Position numbers and translations under genes: made by a program. A DNA stretch of 64,000 nucleotides from Diabrotica undecimpunctata (lineage: Eukaryota; Arthropoda; Insecta; Coleoptera; Chrysomelidae), in NCBI RefSeq assembly GCF_040954645.1, contig NC_092811.1, positions 122,843,411 through 122,907,410 of the forward strand, read 5' to 3'. Below the pieces are notes generated by a model. It had not been told where the DNA came from. It worked only from the letters and a program-made list of their open reading frames with translations, and searched no databases. Below are positions 55,351 to 64,000 of this stretch, in pieces. How positions within the stretch are numbered: position 1 is the first letter of the stretch; the number at the start of each line of letters is the position of its first letter.

Positions 55351-55591
55351 TGTTTATTTTAGGTCTAACCTACCATACAATTATAGGAAAAAACTAAGCT
55401 GGGCATTCACGTTCCGACTTGCCGTCCCACTTAGTAGGACTACTAGTTGGGTTGGATATTCGTCTCCACTCACGTTCCGACTTGCTATCAAACTAGGGGT
55501 CCAACTTCAGTTCTAGTTTGTTTTCACGACGGTATACATCGCTTAACCAAAAAATGTATCGAATAAACACTATTCAAAATATAAAAAGAAA

Positions 55592-55960
55592 ATGGCAGCT
55601 TGTGCCTGTCATCCCTATAATTTGAAAAAAAAGAAGAAAAAATGTTGGATGAAGAAATTATTTGTTGATCGTGTGAACTATTGTGACACGAAATTGCTCA
55701 ATCTCATTGATGAGGATGATTACAAAAACTACCTCAGAATGGACCACTTCACTTTTTCGCTGTTGCTAGAAAAAGTTTGTCTATTCATTTTCAAACAAGA
55801 TACCGTCATGCGTGAATGTGTCAGTACTGAACAACACCTTGTAGCAACTTTACGCTTTCTGAGGACTGGAAGGTCATTTCAGAATCTGAAGTTCAGCTGT
55901 AAAATATCTCCACAACTACTGGGAAAGGTGATACCAGAAACTTGCAGGGCTATAATCATT
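55592..55960 (+). pseudogene. PIF/Harbinger transposase, N-terminal fragment
   Basis: The frame reads a Lys-rich start, then YKNYLRMDHFTFSLLLEKV, DTVMRECVSTEQHLVATLRF and LRTGRSFQNLKFSCKISPQL with GKVIPETCRAII. This is the N-terminal half of the Harbinger/HARBI1 family; the DDE domain is missing because a LINE joins at about 55960. The preceding 55390-55510 has CTCACGTTCCGACTTGC twice, possibly subterminal repeats of this element. Confidence 0.8.
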
Positions 55961-55964
55961 TTTC

Positions 55965-57150
55965 GTGCAATTTTCTTTTCTGGCCTTCTAGTCCAATTTT
56001 TCCCATATCTTTTTCTACCTCTTGATTCCATCTATTTTTTGGCCTTCCTTTTCTCTTTTTCGAAGCTATAGTGTAGTTTAGTACCCTTTTTGGAGTCTTC
56101 GTGTTCGGCATCCTTTCTAGGTGACCTCACCATCATAGTCTATGTGCCTTTATGACTCCTATTATATTAGGTTGATTATATAATTCCTTTAACTCATCAT
56201 TTATTGATCTTCTTATCAATAAATTTTCCTTTCACATATCTCCAGTAAAATTTGTTCATTTTTTGTCATTGTCCATATCTCACTGCAGTATGTTACTATT
56301 GGTTGTATAGTTGTTTTGTATAACTGTATTTTTGCCTTTCTTGATAAAAACTTGCTTTTCAACATTCCACTAAGAGCATGTACACTTCTATTGCCTGCCA
56401 TTATTCTAGCTTGTATTTCTTCTTTAATGTTAGGTTTACGTGATATTATTGTACCTAGGTATGTAAATCTTTCTACCATTTCGAATTCGTATGATGATCT
56501 TTCTTCTACTTCTACTTTAAACTTTTGTCCATCTCTGAGCTGATCATCTGTCCACTACATACATTTTGTTTTAGTTTCATTTATGTAAAGTCCCATTTTC
56601 TTTGCTGATTTTACTATTCTCTGTACTATCTGCTGTAGCTCTTTTTTTCCTCTTGCCAGCCACACTACATCATCAGTAAATGCCAAAACTTGGTGTCTTT
56701 TATGATATAGGAGTCCTTCTCTATTGATTTTCGCTTCTCGCATTATCTTTCCTTCTCATAAATTGAAAAGTAATAATGATAAAGGATCGCCCTGCCTTAA
56801 TCCTTCGTTTACTATAAATTTGTTCGATGCGTGATTGTTTACTTTGACTCCGTTTTCTGTATTCTCTGTAAGATGTATCATGTTACGCAACTTGCTGCCT
56901 TGAACACCCAGTTCCTCAAGGGTCTCTTTTAATTCCTTCCTCTTTATTCTATCGTATGCTTGCTGGAAGTCCATGAATAGCGCTATCGTTGGTAAGTTGT
57001 CTTCTTCGTTGGTAAGTTGTCTTCTTAGCTTTCTGCTTGTAATTCTCTGATTACAAATACTTGGTCCGTTGTGATTCTCTCTCGTCTAAATCCGCACTGA
57101 TATTCGCCTATTATATTTTCAACTTCTTGCCTTTTTCTATCCGAATTGTC
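55965..57150 (-). mobile_element. LINE remnant inserted beside the Harbinger fragment
   Basis: Minus-strand blocks in order: GEYQCGFRRERITTDQVFVI (57050-57120), FMDFQQAYDRIKRKEL, NEGLRQGDPLSLLLFNL (56756-56974), VLAFTDDVVWLARGKKE (palm with TDD, 56555-56743), VERFTYLGTIISRKPNIKEE (56216-56479), and a basic C-terminus KKRKGRPKNRWNQEVEKDMG near 56000-56070. A 21-bp tandem repeat (GTTGGTAAGTTGTCTTCTTC) sits at 56990-57032. It is inactive. Confidence 0.8.
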
Positions 57151-57172
57151 GAATAAAGGCCTCTCCCATTTC

Positions 57173-58340
57173 TCACCATTCATCCCTGTTGTGTGCTAGG
57201 CGTTTCCACATTGGTCCTGCGACTCTTTTGATATCGTCGCTCCAGCGCATTTGAGGTCTTCCTCTTGGTCTCTTCGCATCGTACGGTCGCCAGTTTCCGA
57301 CTTCTTTGTTCCATCTACCATTTTCGAGACGTTCGTTGTGTCCAGCCCATTTCCATTTTAATTTAGCTGCTTGTTTCGCGGCGTCCTTTATTTTTGTTTT
57401 GTTCCGGATTGCTTCGTTCGTTTGCCGATCTATTAGTGAGATACCAAGCATCTGTCGTTCCATGGCTCGCTGAGTTTTTCGAATCTTGTCCATGTTCTTT
57501 TTTGTGAATGTCCAGGTTTGAGCTCCGTAAGTGAGAATGGGAAGGATACAAGAATCGAACACTTTGGTTCGAAGGTTTTGGGGTATCTTTTTGTCTTTCA
57601 GTATGTATGAGAGTTTTTCAAATGCGGCCCATCCCATTCTTACTCGTCTGCTTATTTCGGTAGTTTGGTTTTCTTTGTTTACCTTGATATTCTGACCCAG
57701 ATATATGTATTCTTCTACATGTTCCACTTTTATTCCTTGGATGGTTATCGTCGGTTGATCATCTTTATTCGACATTAGCTTAGTTTTACTCAGATTCATT
57801 TTCAGTCCTTTTTTTATGGATTCCGTATGAAGCTCATCGATCATCGTCTTCAGTTCTTTCCAGCTGTCGGCTATTAGTACTACGTCATCTGCATATCTCC
57901 TTTATGATCTTGTATATCCAATCATTTAGCAGTTTTCCACCATATTTCATCATCTTTGCTGTTATGTTATCGCTTCCAGGGCATTTGTTGTTTTTCAGAT
58001 TTTTTACGATTTTCTCGATTTGTTTTTTGCTGGGTGAATTATCTTCTATGTCTTCTAAGTGTTCGATTCTTGCTTCTGCTTCCATACATTCTCTTTGGTT
58101 TGACTTATTATTGCCATTTAGTAATTCATCAAAATACTCTTTCCATCTTTCGATTATTTCTACTTCACCGCTTATATTATTTCCTGCTTTGTTTTTAACG
58201 AATATGGGTTTTTGTTGGAAACCTCTTTTTTCATTTCTAGCACCTTGATATAGGTTTTTTATTTCTTTATTTCTGTAATTCTCTTCTATTTCTTTTAGCT
58301 TATTTTCTGTGTTTTCTCTTCTTTTCTCTCAACACCCTCT
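57173..58340 (-). mobile_element. LINE remnant with the centre of the RT deleted
   Basis: From the right: QKPIFVKNKAGNNISGEVE, EKIVKNLKNNKCPGSDNITA and KLLNDWIYKIIKEI (57885-58230). The minus strand then jumps straight to RYADDVVLIADSWKELKTMI and an open 223-codon C-terminal block (57173-57844) with EEYIYLGQNI, LPILTYGAQTW, RPRGRPQMRWSDDIKR and AGPMWKRLAHNRDEW. RT motifs between the first and the palm box are missing, so this is an internally deleted copy. It lies head-to-tail with the preceding LINE. Confidence 0.85.
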
Positions 58341-58409
58341 TGACTTTTTGTCTTTATATTTGTCTCCATATATTTATTCTTTGTCTCTATTGTTTCTTTC
58401 GTGATCATT

Positions 58410-58978
58410 TCCATCCTTAATGATTTTCTTTTTAAAGCAAAAAAGGTTCAAATAATAAATTGGTTTTATGGTGGTAATTCTGGACAACAGCGTGTAGATT
58501 TATTTTCTGTGTTTTTTAAAGGGAGACCAATTCCTTGCGTACAGTCAATTCATAATATTGTTAACAATTTTGAGAGTTTTTATTGCCTTAAAAATTGCAG
58601 AAAATGTCATGCTCAAGAAGTGTCACCAAAAAAATTTGAAGGAAGAGAATACCGCGATACACAAATTTGTGCAACAATCGAGGTAGATTCAACACGTTCA
58701 AGTAAAAGCGTTGCTAGAGAGTTAGATGTTAGCAATGTTACTGTAAAGAAAGTATGGAGAAAGCACAGTTACAAGAATTTTAAATATTCGAAAACGCAGC
58801 AGCTTTATCCAGACGACTACTTTTGAAGAATGGAGTTTTGTGAAACTCTAATAACGAAGGCTAATGATGAACCAAATTTTATTAAAAACATTTTATTTAG
58901 TGACGAATCTTCTGTTTCGTTAGTAGGGAGACACAATCCTTCCATTACGAGGTATTGGGCGCGATAAAACCAGCACAG
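58410..58978 (+). pseudogene. Tc1/mariner-like transposase fragment with DUF4817-type N-terminus
   Basis: The frame includes QIINWFYGGNSGQQRVDLFS, a helix-turn-helix with RSSKSVARELDVSNVTVKKV (58680-58760), and TQQLYPDDYF before a TGA. The frame then continues with RMEFCETLITKANDEPNFIK and NILFSDESSVSLVG, containing the first catalytic Asp, to RYWAR near 58970. The rest is replaced by a LINE. The naming follows the known insect family with this N-terminus; the domain number is from memory. Confidence 0.7.
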
Positions 58979-58989
58979 AAGTGTTGTTT

Positions 58990-59972
58990 TGTTTCCAGCA
59001 CCGAGAAATACATAAATTCACTTGGGTCCAACAATCAAGAAATTTGAAACCCATTATAGACTATGTGATCGACCGACAAAATACACATCTCAATATACAA
59101 GACGTAAGAGCGTTTAGAGGAAGCACATGTGGAAGCGACCACTACCTAGTAAAGGCTAAAATAATTCCCATACAACTATCAAAGAAAAAAGAACACAATG
59201 AGGAAAAAGAGCAAAACACAATAGAAACCAAATACAACTTGGATAGCCTCAACCATGAAAGCACAGGCACTGTACAAAAAGCGACTCGATGAAAAGCTCT
59301 TACAAAAAAACTTTGATAGTGTTAAGCACCATTACAATTACATAAAACAATGTCTCAAAAATGCAGCAGAAGAAGCCCTGGGTAAATATAATAAAACCGA
59401 AGGAAGGAAGCCATTTTGGTGGGATGAAGAAATCGAGGAAAACATAAAGATTAAACGAGATAAATATCACAAACACTTAAATAAAAATACTGACCAAAGT
59501 AAAAACGAATATCGAACAGCCCAAAGAAACGTACGAGGTGCGATAACTAAGAAGAAAAACGAAAGCTGAGAAAGAAACTGCTCCACAATAAACACTTACT
59601 TGGGGGGTAGCAGAATCACCGAAAGCTAGAAAATACTTCGTTCTCTTCGACATAATAAGACCAAATACTTCATACCACCGATCAGCCTAAATAAATGGGA
59701 CGAATACTTCGCAAACCTACTGGCGGAAGAAAGGACAGAATATTTGCACCTCAAACACAATCAGAGGTGCAAATACATAAAATAGCTTCCCCAATTAGGA
59801 TTGACGACAAAGAAGTAGCACGAGTATGCCAAGCATTAAAGAATAGAAAATCACCAGGCCCTGGCAATATCCCACCTGAGCTACTCAAGTACGGCACAAG
59901 CAAATTATATAAGCAGCTATCCTCCGACAACTGTTTGGAAGTCATGGCTTACAATAAGACAAAATTACAGTG
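58990..59972 (+). mobile_element. LINE fragment: endonuclease C-terminus, linker and RT start
   Basis: It begins HKFTWVQQSRNLKPIIDYVI (59018), then GSTCGSDHYLVKAKI with the SDH motif. A frame change follows, then the linker block 59255-59569 (PFWWDEEIEENIKIKRDKYH), another shift, and the first RT motif ALKNRKSPGPGNIPPELLKY at 59833-59892. It ends at the start of the pogo-like fragment. Confidence 0.8.
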
Positions 59973-59974
59973 AC

Positions 59975-60240
59975 GATAATGTTTTCAATGCCGACGAGCT
60001 TTGACTTTTTTTTAAACTTACTCCAGATAAGACCCACAAATTCAAAAATGAACGTTTTATAGGTGGCGAGTTATCAAAAGAAAGGGTAAAAAGGAAATTA
60101 GTCGTCATTGGGAAATCTCAAAAACAACGATGTTTCAGAGGTGTGAATCAGCTTTCTGCCACATATAAATTTAATAAAAAATCGTGGATGACAGCAGAGA
60201 TTTTTAGTGGAGAACTTTTGAAGTGGGACAGAGAGTTGAG
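59975..60240 (+). pseudogene. pogo/Tigger-like DDE transposase fragment
   Basis: The plus strand reads DNVFNADELxxFFKLTPDKT, KFKNERFIGGELSKERVKRK, KRCFRGVNQLSA-like sequence and KSWMTAEIFSGELLKWDREL. NADE contains the first catalytic Asp of the pogo group. The fragment ends before the second Asp, at the palindrome at 60247. There is one in-frame stop near 60008. Confidence 0.75.
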
Positions 60241-60246
60241 ACATCG

Positions 60247-60289
60247 AAAGATTGTAAGTTGTTACTGTAAGTAACAACTTACAATCTTT
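60247..60289. repeat. Perfect 19-bp inverted repeat with 5-nt loop
   Basis: AAAGATTGTAAGTTGTTAC, loop TGTAA, then its exact reverse complement. The left arm is the natural continuation of the pogo-like coding sequence (HRKIVSC), so the right arm looks like a template-switch copy at a break. Confidence 0.85.
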
Positions 60290-60374
60290 GTCAGTACAAT
60301 AAACTCAATTTGAAACCTATATTGTTTACCTTATGTAAAATGAATGAATTTATGTATTCCTTCGTTATATAGAG

Positions 60375-62587
60375 CAGTGATTCCCAACCTGGGGGCGATC
60401 GCCCCCCGGGGGGCGATTTGAGATATTCAGGGGGGCGATAGAGCGAAGGGGGCGATATGGGGGGCGACAGAGAAAAGGGGGCGATAAGGGGGGCGTTTAG
60501 CATCCGGAAAACGAGAAATGGGTAAATGAGAAAAATAATAAAAGAAAAAAAATACAATACTTTCGATCGGATATCCATAGGATAATAAAAAGTAAATATA
60601 TGTATACCAATGCAGGTAATAATAACACAAACATCTCGTCTAGTCACAGAGAGCTATGAATCATAATACAATTTAATTCTATACATTATCGTTATAATTA
60701 TACATTATAACGAATTTTGCATTTTCCTTTGATCGAGCTTTCGTATTGTGCGATCATCCGCACAAAAGAGAAAGAGAGAGAAGTGGGATAAGAATGATGA
60801 GAAGTAGGTACCGCTCCTGCCGATCTGACTCGAACAAAAAGCGAATGGCCGAGGTTGTCGTCGCTTCAAATGCGGAGTCTTTCGTTCCCTAGTTTTGTAT
60901 TGTAGTATATAAAGTTGTTTTGTTTCAACTGACAGTCATTGCGTCCAGTGAGTCAAAAAGTGCCAAGCTGCACACAATTGGAGAAGAACTCATCCTCCCA
61001 GCTGTCAAAGAGATAGTTGATACTATGTTGGGACCCAGTCAGGCCGGCCAAGTAACAGATGCAGTTCCTCTCAGCAATAATACTGTCTCCAGAAGGATTG
61101 ATGAAATGGGAGCGAATGTCGAAGATGTTCTCTGCAACAAATTGAAAAGCAGAGAGTTTACTGTGCAACTTGACGAGAGTACCCTGAGTGACAGCACAGC
61201 TTTGCTGCTGTCATATGTCCGATTCATTGACGACAATGGAGAAATGGCCAAGGAAATGCTGTTTGTTAGAAGTCTGATTACTGATACAAAAGGATCTTCC
61301 ATATTTGAGGTCATTAAGAGATTTTTTGAGGAAAAAGGGATTCCCTTATTAAATATGATCGCCTGTGCTACTGACGGTGCAGCAGCAATGACAGGACGCC
61401 ATATGGGATTTATTGCACATCTGAAACAAGCAGTACCTGGAATTTTGTGTTTTCACTGCGTCATTCACAGAGAGCATTTGGCTGCCAAGAATTTGAGTGG
61501 GAGGTGGCACGATTCTCTTCCACTTGTCATAGATGCGGTAAATAAAATTAATAACCAAAGAATGATCGAATAGTTCGTACACTTTGTGAAGAAAATGATG
61601 AGATATTTAATACATTGCTACTACATATGGAAGTCCGCTGGCTTTCTAAAGGCAATTGCTTAAGGCGGTTCTTCAGCCTCATGGATACTGTTATTGAATT
61701 TCTTAATACTACTGACCCCACACTGAGTACAGAACTACAAGAGAAGCGAAATGACATCGCTTACTTATCAGATATTTTTCAAAAATTAAATGAAATGAAC
61801 CTGCAACTACAGGGGAAGAACATAAATATGGCCAAAGCGAAGGGAGTAGTCGGAGCATTCATTGACAAACTATCAATTTTTTGAAGAAAATATGCAGACA
61901 AGAGATCTGACTAAATTCCCCAACTTGAAATCTTCTTGTGTTGATTCTGAGGATCTTCAAACATACTGCCTTCACCTTCAAACACTGAAAGAAGATCTGC
62001 AGTCCCGATTCCAAGATTTGACTAGTCTGAAAGTGCCAACTAGGTTGTCAATCCTTTCAGTGGAATTTTCAACGGTATGTCCTTCTCTTCAAGAAAACTT
62101 GATTGATTTGAGACATGATGTTGAAATTGAAAGTTTGTTTCGGGAGTGTGGTACGAAAGATTTTGGCTGCGGATAAAAGAAGTGTATCCAATCTTGTGGA
62201 ATGCAATCAAATTATTGTTGGCATTCCCCACAACATATCTAGTGGAGAAAGGTTTTAGTTCTATGTGTATATTGAAAAACAGACAAAGAAATAGGCTCGA
62301 CATAATAGAAAGAGGGGATTTGAGGTTGTTATTAACCAACATTGAACCAGACATAAAGAAATTATGTGAGGGACACCAGGCCCAAGGAAGCCATTAACAA
62401 TTCTTTTACACACATATAACCATTTATCATTTTACGAAATGTAAAAATAAATAAATATGGATACTTACCTTTTGTATAGATTCATTATTTGTTTCAATTT
62501 AATTGAGGGGGGGGGGCGATTGTAGTATTCATAACTGGTGAAACCTGTCTAAGGGGGCGATCATGGGAAAAAGGTTGGGAACCACTG
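60375..62587 (+). mobile_element. Complete hAT transposon insertion, 2213 bp
   Basis: The 8-bp target duplication ATATAGAG is exact at 60367-60374 and 62588-62595. Inverted ends CAGTGATTCCCAACCT and CAGTGGTTCCCAACCT differ at one base. The left subterminal region repeats GGGGGCGAT-type units many times over about 110 bp, and the right end has a few. The transposase is inside (60920-62397). The preserved duplication indicates an insertion younger than most elements here. Confidence 0.95.
60920..62397 (+). pseudogene. hAT transposase (ZBED/SCAND3-like group), frameshifted
   Basis: Block one (60920-61573) has VPLSNNTVSRRIDEMG, FTVQLDESTLSD with the first Asp, CATDGAAAMTGRHMGF with the second Asp, and FHCVIHREHLAAKNL. 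A shift near 61555 leads to block two (HMEVRWLSKGNCLRRFFSL). Another near 61880 leads to block three (KFPNLKSSC...SVEFSTVCPSL). A last shift near 62150 leads to the hAT dimerisation end LLAFPTTYLVEKGFSSMCIL and KNRQRNRLDI. The N-terminal BED zinc finger is absent. It is not functional but only mildly decayed. Confidence 0.9.
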
Positions 62588-62595
62588 ATATAGAG

Positions 62596-63119
62596 TATGT
62601 TTATTTCATAGCGATATTGAACCGAAAATGGTTGTAATTCGGTATTTAACCTAATTTCATATTTAAGGACAGGGATTATGAATGGAATCTAAATATGAGA
62701 AGATTGTCGTGTATCAATATACCTCTATTTGGCCTTTGATATGTTCAGGATTTGCGCACCTCTTCTGATGGTTAACAAAAACACAAATGCAAAATTTTGA
62801 AATATATATTTGTTTTACAATATATTTAACAAATAAACTAAAAACCTAAACGTATCTTTTTGTTATAAATCTAATATATATTATATTTCTATTTAAAGTA
62901 TCTGTTTGATAATTTATAATTATTTATTTAGTACGCTACTTTAAAAGTCACTAATAGTAAACTTAAAATCAGTACGGTAAAACAAAGACGCGGAAAATAT
63001 TTACACGCTTACATTGTCGATTAAATATAAAATTTGAGGTTTTCTAACAAAGACCAGTCAAAATAACTTCGGAGAATTTAGCAGGTGAATGGCGAGGCGA
63101 TTATTATCTACCCTAAAGG
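62596..63119. other. Unrecognised AT-rich DNA
   Basis: No gene, repeat boundary or RNA is supported between the hAT element and the terminal MITE. Confidence 0.45.
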
Positions 63120-63124
63120 AGGAC

Positions 63125-63958
63125 TCAAACGACTCGTGTACTTGGCAATTACACAATTATTTGCCTACTTTGCAAGTATACGAGATTTGCAAATACGATG
63201 GCAAGCAGGGCGCTCACACGACGTGTACAATTCACAAATACACGAGCGTGAACAGACATGGCAAGTATTCTAAACCTTGACAACTGAATCACTGGTATGA
63301 CAGTCAATATGGATAGAGTTCGTCCGAAAAATCTCGTTGTTGCTTCCACAGCTTGTGTAATTAAGTAAAAAAAAAAGAAGAAGATAGTGGATGGTATTAC
63401 CTGTATTTAAAATTAACTAAAACAGCATTGTAGATACAGAAACTGAAAATAAACATATAAATAAATATTTTTTCTCAAACGAGAACCTTTATCTTTTTTT
63501 TTAGTTCATTTATAGTGCACTGGACAGATTATGTTATCTTGTATTCTTTTCCAGGCATCATTAACTGCATTACAATTTTTATGTTCTTTATGTATGGCTT
63601 ATTTTTATAAAAATCAAGAAACTACGACACAACGTCATTTGCCCACTCCATTTCAATTAAAAAAAACACGCACAAATAAAACTGTACTTTCCTGAGATCT
63701 TTGAGAACTAAATGAATAGTCGCAGTAACTGTCAATTATTTATACATTTCGTTTGAGCGCCTCTGCAAGTATAGACAAGTATGTACTTCGCAAGTGTATG
63801 AACATTAGTGATCCTTTTGATTCAGGTCATTTTTACCGACACTGATTGAAAACCAACCAGTAGCAACGAGTGACAAATAATTGTACAAGTAACCCACTCA
63901 CACGACATGGCAAGTAAACGCAAGTGACGATTATTCGCCAAGTATACGAGTCGTTTGA
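63125..63958. mobile_element. 834-bp MITE-like element with inverted ends
   Basis: TCAAACGACTCGTGTACTTG on the left is matched by CAAGTATACGAGTCGTTTGA on the right, one mismatch in 20, and the match continues through GGC-AATTA. CAAGTATACGAG, CACACGACGTG and GGCAAGTA-type words recur inside. It has no transposase. The target duplication is not resolved. Confidence 0.7.
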
Positions 63959-64000
63959 TTGGCTTAATTGATCCATCTCCTAATATAGACAGTAGGGAGA

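Noticed and set aside
1..64000. CRISPR arrays, operons, tRNA or rRNA genes
   Set aside because: No spaced direct repeats of the CRISPR type and no tRNA or rRNA signatures were seen; the gene structure is eukaryotic.

Overview
This is animal nuclear DNA from an insect genome. It is AT-rich, has long (TA)n runs and split genes with AG splice acceptors, and is packed with decayed LINEs, DNA transposons and an LTR element. The mix of LINEs, Crypton-like recombinases, IS630/Tc1-type and hAT elements fits a beetle, possibly a leaf beetle. That placement is inference from family recognition, not something the sequence proves. There are no operons, rRNA, tRNA or CRISPR arrays.

The genic backbone is a family of C2H2 zinc-finger (ZF) genes on the minus strand. 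Six are related paralogues, each seen as one large terminal exon of about 470-490 codons with 11 fingers: A1 (1-1411, runs off the left edge), B1 (5905-7318), A2 (9724-11188), B2 (15567-16986), A3 (18978-20427) and A4 (31426-32884). All six start after an AG acceptor in the same codon phase, so their first exons lie elsewhere and were not found. A seventh, more distant ZF gene at 51180-52395 has the same 11-finger layout and acceptor phase. These seven are the only intact coding regions in the window.

Positions 807-19640 are a recent tandem segmental duplication of about 9.3-9.8 kb. Each unit carries part of an A gene, a block of LINE debris, a MITE with CGTTGG palindromes, a complete B exon, a Crypton-like tyrosine-recombinase pseudogene on the plus strand and a 185-bp palindromic repeat. 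A2 is a hybrid gene at the junction, with its C-terminal half like A3 and its N-terminal part like A1. This is what unequal crossing-over between A genes would leave.

From 20.4 to 31.4 kb lies accessory DNA: a 639-bp snapback with perfect 120-bp arms, and a 4.55-kb element with 14-bp inverted ends inserted in (TA)n. That element carries a broken transposase of unassigned superfamily and was itself split by a LINE with a 12-bp target duplication. A piggyBac fragment follows. From 33 to 50.9 kb are two IS630/Tc1-like transposase genes with different catalytic lesions, a foldback element, LINE pieces, an R2-like LINE pseudogene, and a decayed gypsy-type LTR retrotransposon interrupted by an RTE-like LINE with its own 12-bp target duplication.

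Downstream of the 51-kb ZF gene, 52.5-64 kb is again nested debris: LINEs on both strands, PIF/Harbinger, Tc1-like and pogo-like fragments, one complete hAT insertion with an exact 8-bp target duplication (60375-62587), and a MITE at the right edge. Five sites share a CTGANGA-hairpin-GAAA layout like a hammerhead ribozyme core. These and the hybrid ZF array are the most interesting leads.
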